Counted from the first letter of the stretch, positions 41,524-52,209 are shown. The stretch: DNA of 64,000 nt from a bacterium (GCA_016125005.1 WGMQ01000038.1:62001-126000); one strand, 5' to 3'. Numbers and translations: made by a program. Notes: a model not told the origin generated them from the sequence alone.

Positions 41524-42714
41524 ATGTCGGACACCTATACCCAGATCACAAACAAGTCCTGGTTCAGCCGCCTGTCGAGCGGGCTCGGCGGCATCGTCAC
41601 CGGGTTCGTTCTCGTTGTCGTGGCTTGCGGCGCGCTGTTCTGGAACGAAGGCAGGGCTGTGAAGACGGAGCGGGCGCTCAGCGAGGGTGCGGGTTCGGTC
41701 GCTTCCATAGATGCGGCAACTCCTGTTGCCGACAACGAAGGCAAGCTGGTGCATATTTCAGGGCCGGTCTCGGTTTCCGCCGCGCCAGTCGATCCGCTAT
41801 TTGCCTCGTTCAAACTTCCCGCCAACACGATCCGCGTTTCGCGTTCGGTTGAAATGTATCAATGGGCGCAGAGTTCAAGATCGGAGAAAAAGAAGAAGCT
41901 GGGGGGCGGCGAGGAAACCGTGACGACCTATTCCTATGCAAAGGAATGGTCATCGCGCCGCAACGACAGTTCGAGCTTCAAGCAGCCTGCGGGTCACGAA
42001 AATCCCGATTTCCTGGTCCCCTCCGGCAGCTTCACCGCCGACCATGCGACAATCGGCGCCTTTGCGTTCGAGGGAGCAACTCTGGCCGGGCTTGGCAAGG
42101 CCGAAAAGCTCGTGCCCGATGAGGTGATCGCCACGCAATTGCAGGGTCAGCTTGGCGGCGCCGTGAAGGTGACCTCGCTTGCGGACGCGGTCATTGTCGG
42201 GCGAAATCCCGCAATTCCCGCCATCGGCGATCTCAGGATTTCGCTCACGGCCACTGTCGCCAACGAGGCCAGCGTCATTGGCGCGCAAAGAAACAACCGG
42301 CTGGAAGGCTATACGACATCGGGCGGGAACACGATTTTCCTCACCCAATCAGGCCAGGTCAGCGCCGGCGAGATGTTCGAGAAGGCGCAAAGCGCCAATT
42401 CAACGATGACGTGGCTGGTTCGCGCCGGCGGCCTTCTCGCCATGCTTATCGGCTTCCGCATGATGTTCTCCATTCTCGGCGTTATTGGCGATCTCATCCC
42501 CTTCATCGGTGACGTCTTCCGCTTTGCCACCGGTCTCGCCAGCCTCGGGCTGACATTCGTGCTCGGACCTGTCGTTATCGCAGCCGCCTGGATCGCCTAC
42601 AGGCCTCTATGGGGAGGGTTGATCCTGCTTGCCGGGTTCGCGGCCGCCGCGGTGTTTTTCCGCCTCGGCAGGTCCCGGGCCGCGTCCGCAAAGCCGATCG
42701 ACGCGGCAGCCTGA
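41524..42714 (+). CDS. TMEM43 family membrane protein
   Basis: A 396-residue protein with one N-terminal transmembrane helix (about residues 21-43; GGIVTGFVLVVVACGALFWN), a large extracytoplasmic middle (45-295; WNEGRAVKTERAL, VHISGPVSV, SVEMYQWAQ) and four C-terminal helices (about 297-385). These are the layout and motifs of TMEM43/LUMA, a conserved eukaryotic nuclear-membrane protein with bacterial homologues of unknown role. It follows the leucine-rich-repeat gene by 20 bp and precedes a DUF3592 gene, suggesting one envelope-associated module. Confidence 0.9.
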   Translation: MSDTYTQITNKSWFSRLSSGLGGIVTGFVLVVVACGALFWNEGRAVKTERALSEGAGSVASIDAATPVADNEGKLVHISGPVSVSAAPVDPLFASFKLPANTIRVSRSVEMYQWAQSSRSEKKKKLGGGEETVTTYSYAKEWSSRRNDSSSFKQPAGHENPDFLVPSGSFTADHATIGAFAFEGATLAGLGKAEKLVPDEVIATQLQGQLGGAVKVTSLADAVIVGRNPAIPAIGDLRISLTATVANEASVIGAQRNNRLEGYTTSGGNTIFLTQSGQVSAGEMFEKAQSANSTMTWLVRAGGLLAMLIGFRMMFSILGVIGDLIPFIGDVFRFATGLASLGLTFVLGPVVIAAAWIAYRPLWGGLILLAGFAAAAVFFRLGRSRAASAKPIDAAA

Positions 42715-42808
42715 TCGCCGCCGCCTTTGCGAGGCCGGGCTTGCGTGAGGGAACCCCGGGTGAAAACAGTTTTGGCCGCGATCCCGTTCCCGCCGCGAGG
42801 ATAGGCGA

Positions 42809-43363
42809 ATGAACCTGTGGCTTGGTCAGCATCTGCCCCATAGCGGCGGGGAATATTACTTTCTGCGCACGCTGCCCGATGGAAGCAGGCAGGTCGGCTG
42901 GCGCTTGTGGGTGCTCGTCTTTGTCCTGCCCGCCGTCTTTCTTGCCGGCGCGCTGTGGCTGACCTTTGTGGAATTGATCTTTCTCGATCGCGCGAAAGCG
43001 GCGCAGGGCGAAGTGGTGCGAGTCTCAGAATATGAGAGTTGGGACCCTTGGCATGGGGAGGCGACATTCTATTCGCCGGTGTTCCGCTACGAGTTCTCCG
43101 ATGGCTCAATGACCGAGGCGAGCCTTGGCGAGGCCTCTCCCGAACGCAATTACGAGGTCGGATCGAGGCATGAAATCCTGTTCGATCCGACATTGAAAAC
43201 CGATGTGCAACTGAATGATTTCCGGTTTCAATGGCTGCTGCCGCTCATCATCGCCGCTATCGGGCTGATCACGCTTCTGCCCTCGCTTGGCGGTGCCTGG
43301 TGGCTGCTGCGCTGGCAGCGGGCTGGGGCGACCGCAGCCGGCAGTACGGGTGGAGAAAGATGA
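42809..43363 (+). CDS. DUF3592 domain membrane protein
   Basis: A 184-residue protein with two transmembrane helices (about residues 32-54 and 140-163) flanking an extracytoplasmic DUF3592 domain: AAQGEVVRVSEYES, FYSPVFRYEFSDGSM, EVGSRHEILFDP. The family has no known function. It is 94 bp downstream of the TMEM43 gene and overlaps a small following frame by 4 bp (ATGA). Confidence 0.85.
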   Translation: MNLWLGQHLPHSGGEYYFLRTLPDGSRQVGWRLWVLVFVLPAVFLAGALWLTFVELIFLDRAKAAQGEVVRVSEYESWDPWHGEATFYSPVFRYEFSDGSMTEASLGEASPERNYEVGSRHEILFDPTLKTDVQLNDFRFQWLLPLIIAAIGLITLLPSLGGAWWLLRWQRAGATAAGSTGGER

Positions 43364-43539
43364 TGCTCAAAATCACAACGCTGTGCGGCCTTGCACTGTT
43401 CGCTTTCGTCCAGTGCGCAATGCCGGGAAGACATTCTGGCCATGCTGAAGGCGGCGGCATCAAGAGGCGGCCGGACGAGCGGGCTCGGCCGTGCTCCCCG
43501 AAAGGCCCGATGGTCCTCCGTCTCACTTCGCGCATTTGA
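43360..43539 (+). CDS. Possible small exported peptide
   Basis: A 59-codon frame opening MMLKITTLCGLALFAFVQCA, a short basic-hydrophobic leader ending in Cys, which resembles a lipoprotein signal (FVQC is not a good lipobox). The rest is polar and arginine-rich. Its ATG overlaps the DUF3592 stop (ATGA), which favours translation, but the tail looks like random GC-rich sequence. It may be a truncated lipoprotein gene. Confidence 0.35.
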   Translation: MMLKITTLCGLALFAFVQCAMPGRHSGHAEGGGIKRRPDERARPCSPKGPMVLRLTSRI

Positions 43540-43701
43540 CGCAGGTTGAGAAAGTCGGGTCGACATCCAGTCGTCCCGGCGCGATCGCCTCCCCGCAAGT
43601 CAGTCAGCCCACCCGCCGGCGGAACATCAAGTCCGCAACAGGTCGGCGCGCGGGTCGCCGAGCCCTCGGCCAACCGATGCCGGCTTTCGATCCCGAAGCG
43701 T

Positions 43702-46700
43702 TCAACTGTCGCGCAAACCCGTCGGCAGATCGAGTTCGAGACGATGCGCGCCGCCGTCGAGCGGCAAGCGGACCGGGCCGGCATGCGCCGCATCCGGCAC
43801 GCCGTCGATAACGGCATGGAACTGCGTGCGCCTGTCCTCGCGGGAGGCCGTGACCGAAACATCCCATGATGTTCCCTTCACTTCGATCCGGGCATTGAAA
43901 CCGGGCCAGTGCGGGGGAATGCAGGGATCGACCACAAGGACGCCGCCCTCGCGGCGAATGCCGAGAATGCCCTCGACGCCGGCGCGGTGCATCCAGCCCG
44001 CAGACCCCGTATACCAGGTCCATCCACCGCGTCCGGCATGCGGTGCGACCGAGTAGACATCGGCTGCGACCACATAGGGCTCGACCTTGTAGATCCCGGC
44101 GGCGTCGGGGCTCAGGGCGTGGTTGATCGGGTTGATCAGGGAAAACAGCGCGTGCGCCTTCTCCGATTGGCCCAGTCTGGCGAAGGCCAGAATGGCCCAC
44201 ATCGCGGCATGGCTGTACTGGCCGCCATTTTCCCTCAGGCCGGGAGGATAGCCCTTGATGTAGCCGGGATCGCGCGGCGTCTTGTCGAAGGGCGGGGTGA
44301 ACAGGAGCGCGAGAGCGTTCTCCCCGTCGATGAGACGCCGGTCCAGCGACGCCATCGCAGTTGCGGCGCGAGCCGGGTCGGCGGCGCCGGACAGAACCGC
44401 CCATGATTGTGCGATCGAGTCGATTTCGCATTCCCCCGAACCTGCCGAGCCGAGCCAGGAACCGTCGTCATAGGTGGCGCGGCGATACCATTCGCCATCC
44501 CATGCGGCAGCTTCCAGCGCCGCCGCAACCGAGGCCGCATGTGTGCGCCAACGCTCCGCGCGAACCGGGTCGCGGGTCTGGGCGAACGGCGCGAACAACG
44601 CGATCGTGCGCACCAGAAGCCAGCCGAGCCAAACGCTCTCGCCCTTGCCTGCCTCGCCGACCCGGCTCATGCCGTCGTTCCAGTCGCCCGTGCCGATCAG
44701 CGGCAGGCCGTTTGCCCCGGTCAGTTCCAGGCACTGGTCGAGGCCGCGCGCGCAATGCTCGAACAGGCAAGCCGTTTCCTCGCCAACCATCGGCTCGAAG
44801 AAGGCGTCATGCGCGCCTTCCGCGAGCGCCGGCCCTTCGAGGAATGGCATTTTTTCATCGAGGATCGCGGCATCGCCGGCTGTGCCGACATAGGTGGCGG
44901 TAGCGAAGGCCAGCCAGACCCTGTCGTCGGAAATGCGCGTGCGCACGCCCTGGCCGGAATGCGGCAGCCACCAATGCTGGACATCGCCTTCGACGAACTG
45001 GCGGGCCGCCGCGCGCAGAATGTGCTGGCGCGTCGCGTCAGGCCTTGCAAATGTCAGTGCCATGCCGTCCTGGAGCTGGTCGCGGAAGCCATAGGCGCCG
45101 CTGGCCTGGTAGAATCCGGAGCGCGCCCAGATGCGGCAGGCGAGCGTCTGGTACAGCAGCCAGCCATTGAGCATGATGTCCATCGCCCTGTCGGGCGTGA
45201 CGACCTGCACGGAGCCGGTCAGGGCGGTCCAGTGACCGGTAACCTCGGCGAGCATGGCGTCAAGATCGGCCGCGCGGTAGCGGGCGATCAGCGCCCGCGC
45301 CTCATCGCTCGTGGCGCACTGGCCGAGGAAGGCGGCGATCTCGACAGTCGCTCCGGCCGCCAGTTCGATCGTGCATTGCAGCGCCGAGCACGGATCGAGA
45401 CCGGCGCCGGTCACGCCGGAAAGGGATTTGTCGCCCAACAGGGCGGATGGCCGCTCAAGGCTTCCATGACGCCCGATGAATTCGGTGCGATCGGCCGTCC
45501 ACGCCGTCTGCCGCCCGCCGAGATCGGCGAAGGAAACACGATCGGGAAACGCGGTGTTCCATGGAATGCGTGCAAACAACGCGCCTGTATCGGCGTCGCG
45601 CTCGGTCGCGATGAAGGGGGCGTTGGCGCCGCGAAAAGTTCCCAGGACCCATTCCGCATAGGTTGTGACCGAAAGGCGTCGCACCTGCCCCGTCCGGTTC
45701 GTCAGCGTCAGCCGCGAAATCTTGACCGGGTCCTTGAGAGACACGTATTGCAGCAGGCTCGCCGCGACGCCGTTGGCCGTGTGTTCGAACCGGCTGTAGC
45801 CGAAACCGTGGCGGGCGACATAGGTGCCCTCGTCGCGGATCGGCTGGGCGGTAGGGCTCCAGAGCGCACCGCTCGCCTCGTCCCTGATATAGATTGCTTC
45901 GCCGGACGGGTCGCAGACGGGATCGTTCGACCAGGGGGTGATCTGGTTTTCGCGGCTGTTCTGCGCCCAACTGTATCCGCTGCCGGTGGCGGAGACCTGG
46001 AAGCCGAATTGCGGATTGGCGATCACGTTGATCCAGGGCGCGGGCGTGTGGACGCCGGCCTGCAGGACGGTCACATATTCGGCGCCGTTCTTGTCGAAGC
46101 CGCCGATGCCGTTGAAGAATTCGAGCCCGGCCGGCGCCGGCGAGGCAGGCGCGAGCATTCGCGGCTTCTGGCCTCGGATCGGCGCAAGGGCGGAATTGGC
46201 GGACGGCAGACGCGCCAGCTGGTCGGCAATCAGGCCGCGATGGGCGCGCAGCAACACCCGGGCGACGGAGTTCAGGAGGGCGCGCGATTCGCCGCTGATC
46301 AAATCCGTGCGCAACACATGGACGGCGCCTTGCGCCAGTTCCGTTTGCAGGGGGGGCCGCGCCTGGCTCGCGCGGACGGCCGACTCGATTGCATTCTGGA
46401 GATCCTGCACATAGGAACTCGTGCGCTCGTTGACGATCACGAGATCGACGCCGAGTTGCTTCATGCGCCAGTATTCATGCGCGCGCAGCAATTGGCGCAC
46501 CTGGGGAACGTCTTCCATTTCCGAAATGCGCAGAAGAACGATCGGCAGGTCCCCCGAAATCGATAGCGGCCACAGTGCGGACTGACGACCTGCGCCGCGC
46601 AGGATTGTCTCGGGTGACCCCCGAAATTGCGGATCGGCATACAGGATCGGCGCGGCGAGCCGCTGGAAATCGGCGGCTTCCTCGGGCTCGACATCAAGGT

Positions 46701-49700
46701 GGCGCAACTGCACCTGCGCCTGGGTCCATGCCAGCGTCTTGATGCGATCGTAGGCGCTGCGGCTGTGATGCGTGTCAAGCAGCACCATCAGTTCCTCGCG
46801 AGAGGATGCGACCAGCGTCCAGAAGGCGATGCGGGCCAGTTTGCCGGGTGCGATGACGACCCGATGGCGAAGCGAGAAGATCGGGTCGAGAACGGTTCCC
46901 ACGGTGTTCGACAGCGGCTCGTTGCCGACAATGGCCGAGGCGCGAGCGATCGCATTGCCCCGTCCGAGAAACTTCGCCCTGTCGGATTCATACTGGGGAT
47001 CTGCGGAAATATCGCCTTCCACGATTGCGAAATGGGCGGCCCAGATTTCGTTTTCGTCCGGTGCGCGCTTGCGCCTTGTCGCCACAAGGGCGCCGAACTC
47101 GGGAAGATACTCCGTCTGGACGAACATCTTGGCGAAGGCGGGATGCGCATTATCGGTGGCCGGTGTGGTCAGGACCAGTTCGCAATAGGATGTCAGTTCG
47201 ATTTCGCGACGCTTGCGTCCGGTGTTCGTCACCGACACCCGGCGCACTTCGCCGTCGTCCTCCCCCGAAACCAGCACATCCATGACGGTGGTCAGCGTGC
47301 CGTCCTGTCGAATGAACTCGGCGCGATCTTCAGCGAAGAACACTTTCTGGCGCAGTGTCGCGGTGTCCGCCGAATAGGCGCCGGGCGACCAGACTGCCCC
47401 GCTGCGCACATCCTTCAGGAAGACGAACGAGCCCCAATCGTCTTTGGTGACATCCTCGCGCCACCGCGTCACGGCCGTCTCGCCCCATCGGCTGTAGCCG
47501 GCGCCCGTGGCGGTCAGCATCACCGCATAGCGGCCGTTGGAGAGCAAATGGGTGACGGGAGGCTGGTCCGGATGCGGCTCGACGCACCTCGTGGTCTGCA
47601 CGCCGCGCCGCGCCTCGCTTGCGGATATCTTGACTTCCTCGGCGCGCGGATGGGCGATTGCGACATCGCGCGGGGTGCGCTCCTGCAGGAGCAGTTCGCT
47701 GGCCTTGATCATCGGATCGCGATGGAAGCGCGCGCGCATCCGGCCGTCCTGGAGCGTGTTGGCGATCGCCACGATGGTCATGCCCTGGTGGTGAGCCATG
47801 ACGTTGCGGACGATTGCGACCTCCTGTCCCTCGGGCAGCCGCGACGGAGTGAAGTCGAGCGCTTCATAAAAACCGTAGGGTCCGCTTCCGCCCATGTCCG
47901 CGATGCGGGCGTAATTTCGCAGCGCACCATGCGGGTCGATCATGGTGGCAAGACCGGTTGCATAGGGCGCGATCACCCTGTTTTCGGAAAGGCCCCTTTT
48001 CAGGCCGAGCCCGGGCACGCCGAAATTGGAGTACTGATAGGTGAATTCGATGTCGCGGGCATTGTATGCCGATTCCGAGACGCCCCAGGGCATGTCCAGT
48101 GTCCGCGCATATTCCTGCTGCCGCTTGACCACGCGCCGGTTGGTTTCGCTGAGCAGGCTGCCCGCCGGTGCACGCATGACAAGCGAGGGCATCAGGTATT
48201 CGAACATCGAACCGGACCAGGATATCAGCGCCGCTCCGCCCCCGAGCGGCGTCGCGGCCCGGCCGAGACGGAACCAGTGGCGCGTCGGAACATCGCCCTT
48301 TGCGATCGCGAACAGGCTGGCGAGACGGGCTTCCGATGCGAGCAGATCGTAGCAATTGGTGTCGATGCTGTTCTCCAGCATCGAATAGCCGATCGACAGA
48401 AGCTTGCGCTCGGGATCGAGCAGGAACGCGAAATCCATGGCCATGGCCATCCCGCGGGCCCTGTCCGCCAGCGCATGCAGCCGCCGGCGAATCCCGTCAG
48501 GCGCGTTTTCCGCCAGCATCCGGTCGCGTTCGAACTCGCGAATCCTCCGGCTCAGCGCTTCCGTCCAGAAAACCGGTTCGGGCGTTGCGGAGCGCTCGGA
48601 TGCGGGTGCGATGTCCCTTGCGGCGCCCGCCGCCTTGTCGGCGAGGCGGCCAAGGGCCGCGGCGGTCGCCGTCAGCGCCTGGGCGCCCGTCAGCAGGGTT
48701 TCGATTTCATCGAGCAGAACCGGCAATGGCGATTTCCTGTCGCCAGGTCCGCCATTTTGCGTGTCGAGCGCCTCGTTGGCCAGATGCAGATTGTCCAGCA
48801 TCCCGGCACGCGCGTTTTCCGCGAATGGAGCGTCGATCCATTCTTCGCAGGTATTGGCGAGCGCGATCAGGTGACCGGCGAGATTGCCGCTGTCCACCGA
48901 GGAGACATAGGCCGGGTCGAGGGTGCGCAGATCGCGGGTGTCGTACCAGTTGAAGAAATGCCCGTTCAGGCGCTCGAGCTTGTCGAGAGTGTCGAAGCAC
49001 GCCTCCAGCCGCTCGATCGTCTCCGCCATTCCGGTCCAGCTGAAATCGCGCGCCGCCGCCGTGGACAGCAGATAGAGGCCGATATTGGTGGGCGAGGTGC
49101 GATGCGCGACAACCGGGTCGGGATCCTCCTGGAAATTGTCCGGAGGCAGCATGTTGTCTTCCGGCGTGACGAAGGTTTCGAAGAACCGCCACGTGCGCCG
49201 CGCGATCCGGCGCAGTTCGCCGGATTCAGCCGGAGCCAGCGCCAGAAGGCCGGACGAGGCCGGCGCGCGGCTGCTCCACAAGGCAATGGCCGGTGCGGCC
49301 AGCCAGCAAAGCGCGATCGGCAGGATCACCGGCAGCGAATCCGGCGCCAGAAACCCCGCCCCCGCCGCCATAAGCGATCCCGCCCCGACGCCGCCCGCCA
49401 TCTGCCGGTAGAACCCCCGGACCCGCAATCGCGCCGCGCCGGCCGATTGCGCCGCCGTTGTCCATTGCAGCATGTGCCTGTGCGACCAGAAGAGGCGGAA
49501 TTTGGTGCGCGCGATGGCGTCGCACATGCGCCAGGCCTGATCGGGAAGGAACAGCAAGGTCAAAGCCGTCTGCGTCGCGGCCAGGCGGATATCCGCCCCC
49601 AGTCTCCCGGCGTGACTGTCCATGCGAATGCTGGAACGGTGCGGCACAATGGAGAAGGCGATCGGCAGAAACGCGGGAATTGCAACGGCGCCGAGAACAA

Positions 49701-52209
49701 TCAGGCCGCCCAGGAGCGCCGAGGGCATCGGCAGGAGCCAGGTCAGGCCGAGCGTTGCGAAAAGTGCCGGCGCGAGCAGCGAGCGTCTCAGATTGTCGAG
49801 AATTTTCCCCATGCCGACCGCCGTAATGGCGTGCTTGTCGGTTCGCTTGCGAAATATCCAGGGCAGCAATTGCCAGTCGCCCCGCGTCCAGCGGTGCTGG
49901 CGCTTTGCCGCAACGTCGTAGCGGGACGGAAACTCCTCGACGACCTCGATATCGGAGGCGAGGCCCGCGCGCGCATAGATGCCTTCGAAGAGGTCGTGGC
50001 TCAGAAGCGTGTTCTCCGGAATGCGCCCCGCGAGGGACGCCTCGAAGGCGTCGACGTCGTAGATGCCCTTGCCGGTGTAGGAGCCTTCGCCGAAAAGGTC
50101 CTGGTAGACGTCCGAGACCGCCGCCGCATAAGGATCCATGCCGCCCGGGCTCGAGAAAACGCGCTGATAGAGCGACCCTTCGCGCCCCACCGGCAGAGAG
50201 GGCGTCACCCGCGGCTGCAGGATGCCGTAGCCGCCGACGACGCGCTGCTTGCCGGCGTCCATCCTGGGGCGATTGAGCGGATGGGCCATCTTGCCGATCA
50301 GCCGGACGGCGGCGTCACGCGGAAGCCTGGTGTCGGCGTCGAGCGTGATGACGTAGCGCACGTCCGCCGGAACGTCTGGGGCCTGCCCTTCGATCGGAAC
50401 AAACGTGGTGTCGGTAGCGCCTCGCAGCAGTCTATTCAATTCATGCAGTTTTCCGCGCTTGCGCTCCCATCCCATCCATTTGCCTTCGCCAGCGTTGAAC
50501 ACGCGTTTGCGGTGCAGAACGATGAAGCGGTTGCCGGCCGGACCCGGTCCGTGCCGGCGGTTCAGATCTTCAACGGCGCTCGCCGCGGCGCCGAGCAGTC
50601 TTTCCTCCCCGGCGATCGTTTCGGAATCGGCGTCGACGCCGTCGAGAAGCAGGGCAAAGGCAATATCGCCGGCGGCGCCCGACAGATAATGAACCTCCAG
50701 CTGTCCGACCTGGTCGAGCAGGTCGGCTTCGCTGGTGAGGAGCGTCGGCACGACGACAAGCGTGCGCAGGGACGAAGGCGCGCCGGATGCCAGTTCCAGG
50801 CCGGGCAGCGTCGCTGCCCCGAAAAGCCGCGTGATGGCGCGGTTGACCAGCGCCGTCGCTACGTCCGTCGCCGGCACGAAGGCGGCGAGAAACAGCAGGA
50901 CCGCCAGGAGCAATGTGGGGATTTCCAGCATCCAGATGGCAAGCCCGATCAGCGCCAGCGCGATGACCACGATCGCGCCGACATAGCCGGCAATGCCGAG
51001 CCGAATGTTGAAGCGGCGCAGCAACAGGCGCACGGGCGCCCGGAAGCCCACAGCACGCTCCAGCGCCGGACGCCCTTCGGCGATCAGGAAATAGCCTGGG
51101 TCCCCTACTCTCCCGGCTTCTGCCGGGTCCGAGGCTTCGGCCGCTGCGCATTGCGCGAAGCGAAGCGCCTCCTCGGCGATGTCGCGTTCGGAAAGTGCCG
51201 ACCCCCGGGCGAGTTCCTCGATCGCGCCGCGATAGTTATCACGCGTCGGGAAGTCCATGGCGGCAAAGCCGCTCGACGCGCGAAGGCTGGCGTCGACCAG
51301 GCTCACGGCCTCGAAGAGGTCCGGCCAATCCAGATCGGAGATACGCCGCATGCTGGTGATGATATTGCGCACGGTGACATTCGAGGCGCCCTGGCGTTGC
51401 TGGGCGTGCAGGACGACGTCGTCGATCGAGACGTGCTGGCCGCTGAGCCGTTCCTCGAGCCAGCCGAATGTCGGCGTCATGCTGGGGTCGTGGTCGCGCA
51501 GGCGCTTGGCGTATTGCGCTGCAAACAATTCCGGCAAAGGCGCCCTGGCAAGCTTGGCGATGGCCGTATCGGGCGAAAATCCCGACACCAGCACATGGTC
51601 CGCCAGCGCATCGGCTTCGGCGCGCGAGGAACGCGCCGCCGAAATCTGGTCCGCCAACCGGCGCAGATTCTCGATGAGCACGATGCGCAGGGTTATGGCG
51701 ACGGCCCACAACTCGCCGATGGTGAGGGGCTGGACGCGCTGGTAGGCGGCAATGAACCCGCGCAGTGAATCTGGGTCGAAGTGACTGTCGGTGTGGGCGA
51801 CGAACGCCCAGGCCATTCCGAACACCCTTGGATATCCGGCAAACGGACCCCCGGCAAGTTTCGGCAGCTGACGGTAGAAGCCGGGAGGCAGGTCATCCCG
51901 GATCTCGCGGATCTGCTCCTCCACCACATGGTAGTTGTCAAGAAGCCACTCCGCCGCCGGAACGATGGCGCGCCCGCTCTCCAATTCCGATGCGCTGGCG
52001 CGATAGGCGGCCAGGAGAACTGCGGCGTTTTCGTTGAGCCGCCTCTGCAGCGACCAGACTTTCGGTGGGAAGTTTGTAACCCGTTGCGCCGCTGCAAGCG
52101 ATTCAGCGTGCAGTTCGAGCCGCTCCACGCCGAACAACTCTTCGCGCACCGGTGCGGCGCCATCCCAGGGAAAAGCGGGAGCGCGTGCAAACAAGGAGAA
52201 GGGATTCAT
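43702..52209 (-). CDS. ndvB: Cyclic beta-1,2-glucan synthase (NdvB/ChvB type)
   Basis: A giant inner-membrane protein of about 2835 residues, the normal NdvB length. It initiates on itself, elongates and cyclises beta-1,2-glucans for osmotic adaptation in the periplasm. N-terminal half: hydrophobic segments (about 400-460, 800-1000) around a GT84 glycosyltransferase with ITLDADTRLPRDA and KRQHRWTRGDWQLLPW (QxxRW motif). C-terminal half: two glycosyl-hydrolase-94-like carbohydrate domains; the terminal one, with LIGTGDWNDGMSRVG, is the phosphorylase domain that sets ring size. No frameshift is seen. Start 52209 (MNPFSLFARAP) has GGAAAG 7 bases upstream; 52227 is also possible. It stands alone as a single-gene unit. 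Confidence 0.97.
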   Translation of the reverse strand: MNPFSLFARAPAFPWDGAAPVREELFGVERLELHAESLAAAQRVTNFPPKVWSLQRRLNENAAVLLAAYRASASELESGRAIVPAAEWLLDNYHVVEEQIREIRDDLPPGFYRQLPKLAGGPFAGYPRVFGMAWAFVAHTDSHFDPDSLRGFIAAYQRVQPLTIGELWAVAITLRIVLIENLRRLADQISAARSSRAEADALADHVLVSGFSPDTAIAKLARAPLPELFAAQYAKRLRDHDPSMTPTFGWLEERLSGQHVSIDDVVLHAQQRQGASNVTVRNIITSMRRISDLDWPDLFEAVSLVDASLRASSGFAAMDFPTRDNYRGAIEELARGSALSERDIAEEALRFAQCAAAEASDPAEAGRVGDPGYFLIAEGRPALERAVGFRAPVRLLLRRFNIRLGIAGYVGAIVVIALALIGLAIWMLEIPTLLLAVLLFLAAFVPATDVATALVNRAITRLFGAATLPGLELASGAPSSLRTLVVVPTLLTSEADLLDQVGQLEVHYLSGAAGDIAFALLLDGVDADSETIAGEERLLGAAASAVEDLNRRHGPGPAGNRFIVLHRKRVFNAGEGKWMGWERKRGKLHELNRLLRGATDTTFVPIEGQAPDVPADVRYVITLDADTRLPRDAAVRLIGKMAHPLNRPRMDAGKQRVVGGYGILQPRVTPSLPVGREGSLYQRVFSSPGGMDPYAAAVSDVYQDLFGEGSYTGKGIYDVDAFEASLAGRIPENTLLSHDLFEGIYARAGLASDIEVVEEFPSRYDVAAKRQHRWTRGDWQLLPWIFRKRTDKHAITAVGMGKILDNLRRSLLAPALFATLGLTWLLPMPSALLGGLIVLGAVAIPAFLPIAFSIVPHRSSIRMDSHAGRLGADIRLAATQTALTLLFLPDQAWRMCDAIARTKFRLFWSHRHMLQWTTAAQSAGAARLRVRGFYRQMAGGVGAGSLMAAGAGFLAPDSLPVILPIALCWLAAPAIALWSSRAPASSGLLALAPAESGELRRIARRTWRFFETFVTPEDNMLPPDNFQEDPDPVVAHRTSPTNIGLYLLSTAAARDFSWTGMAETIERLEACFDTLDKLERLNGHFFNWYDTRDLRTLDPAYVSSVDSGNLAGHLIALANTCEEWIDAPFAENARAGMLDNLHLANEALDTQNGGPGDRKSPLPVLLDEIETLLTGAQALTATAAALGRLADKAAGAARDIAPASERSATPEPVFWTEALSRRIREFERDRMLAENAPDGIRRRLHALADRARGMAMAMDFAFLLDPERKLLSIGYSMLENSIDTNCYDLLASEARLASLFAIAKGDVPTRHWFRLGRAATPLGGGAALISWSGSMFEYLMPSLVMRAPAGSLLSETNRRVVKRQQEYARTLDMPWGVSESAYNARDIEFTYQYSNFGVPGLGLKRGLSENRVIAPYATGLATMIDPHGALRNYARIADMGGSGPYGFYEALDFTPSRLPEGQEVAIVRNVMAHHQGMTIVAIANTLQDGRMRARFHRDPMIKASELLLQERTPRDVAIAHPRAEEVKISASEARRGVQTTRCVEPHPDQPPVTHLLSNGRYAVMLTATGAGYSRWGETAVTRWREDVTKDDWGSFVFLKDVRSGAVWSPGAYSADTATLRQKVFFAEDRAEFIRQDGTLTTVMDVLVSGEDDGEVRRVSVTNTGRKRREIELTSYCELVLTTPATDNAHPAFAKMFVQTEYLPEFGALVATRRKRAPDENEIWAAHFAIVEGDISADPQYESDRAKFLGRGNAIARASAIVGNEPLSNTVGTVLDPIFSLRHRVVIAPGKLARIAFWTLVASSREELMVLLDTHHSRSAYDRIKTLAWTQAQVQLRHLDVEPEEAADFQRLAAPILYADPQFRGSPETILRGAGRQSALWPLSISGDLPIVLLRISEMEDVPQVRQLLRAHEYWRMKQLGVDLVIVNERTSSYVQDLQNAIESAVRASQARPPLQTELAQGAVHVLRTDLISGESRALLNSVARVLLRAHRGLIADQLARLPSANSALAPIRGQKPRMLAPASPAPAGLEFFNGIGGFDKNGAEYVTVLQAGVHTPAPWINVIANPQFGFQVSATGSGYSWAQNSRENQITPWSNDPVCDPSGEAIYIRDEASGALWSPTAQPIRDEGTYVARHGFGYSRFEHTANGVAASLLQYVSLKDPVKISRLTLTNRTGQVRRLSVTTYAEWVLGTFRGANAPFIATERDADTGALFARIPWNTAFPDRVSFADLGGRQTAWTADRTEFIGRHGSLERPSALLGDKSLSGVTGAGLDPCSALQCTIELAAGATVEIAAFLGQCATSDEARALIARYRAADLDAMLAEVTGHWTALTGSVQVVTPDRAMDIMLNGWLLYQTLACRIWARSGFYQASGAYGFRDQLQDGMALTFARPDATRQHILRAAARQFVEGDVQHWWLPHSGQGVRTRISDDRVWLAFATATYVGTAGDAAILDEKMPFLEGPALAEGAHDAFFEPMVGEETACLFEHCARGLDQCLELTGANGLPLIGTGDWNDGMSRVGEAGKGESVWLGWLLVRTIALFAPFAQTRDPVRAERWRTHAASVAAALEAAAWDGEWYRRATYDDGSWLGSAGSGECEIDSIAQSWAVLSGAADPARAATAMASLDRRLIDGENALALLFTPPFDKTPRDPGYIKGYPPGLRENGGQYSHAAMWAILAFARLGQSEKAHALFSLINPINHALSPDAAGIYKVEPYVVAADVYSVAPHAGRGGWTWYTGSAGWMHRAGVEGILGIRREGGVLVVDPCIPPHWPGFNARIEVKGTSWDVSVTASREDRRTQFHAVIDGVPDAAHAGPVRLPLDGGAHRLELDLPTGLRDS

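Noticed and set aside
46627-51768. A 1713-codon open frame on the plus strand, and another of 719 codons at 44407-46566
   Set aside because: Both are antisense to the cyclic glucan synthase gene. They are Arg/Gly/Asp/Gln-rich with no domain, the usual shadow of a long GC-rich gene, and the minus-strand protein is full of recognised motifs.
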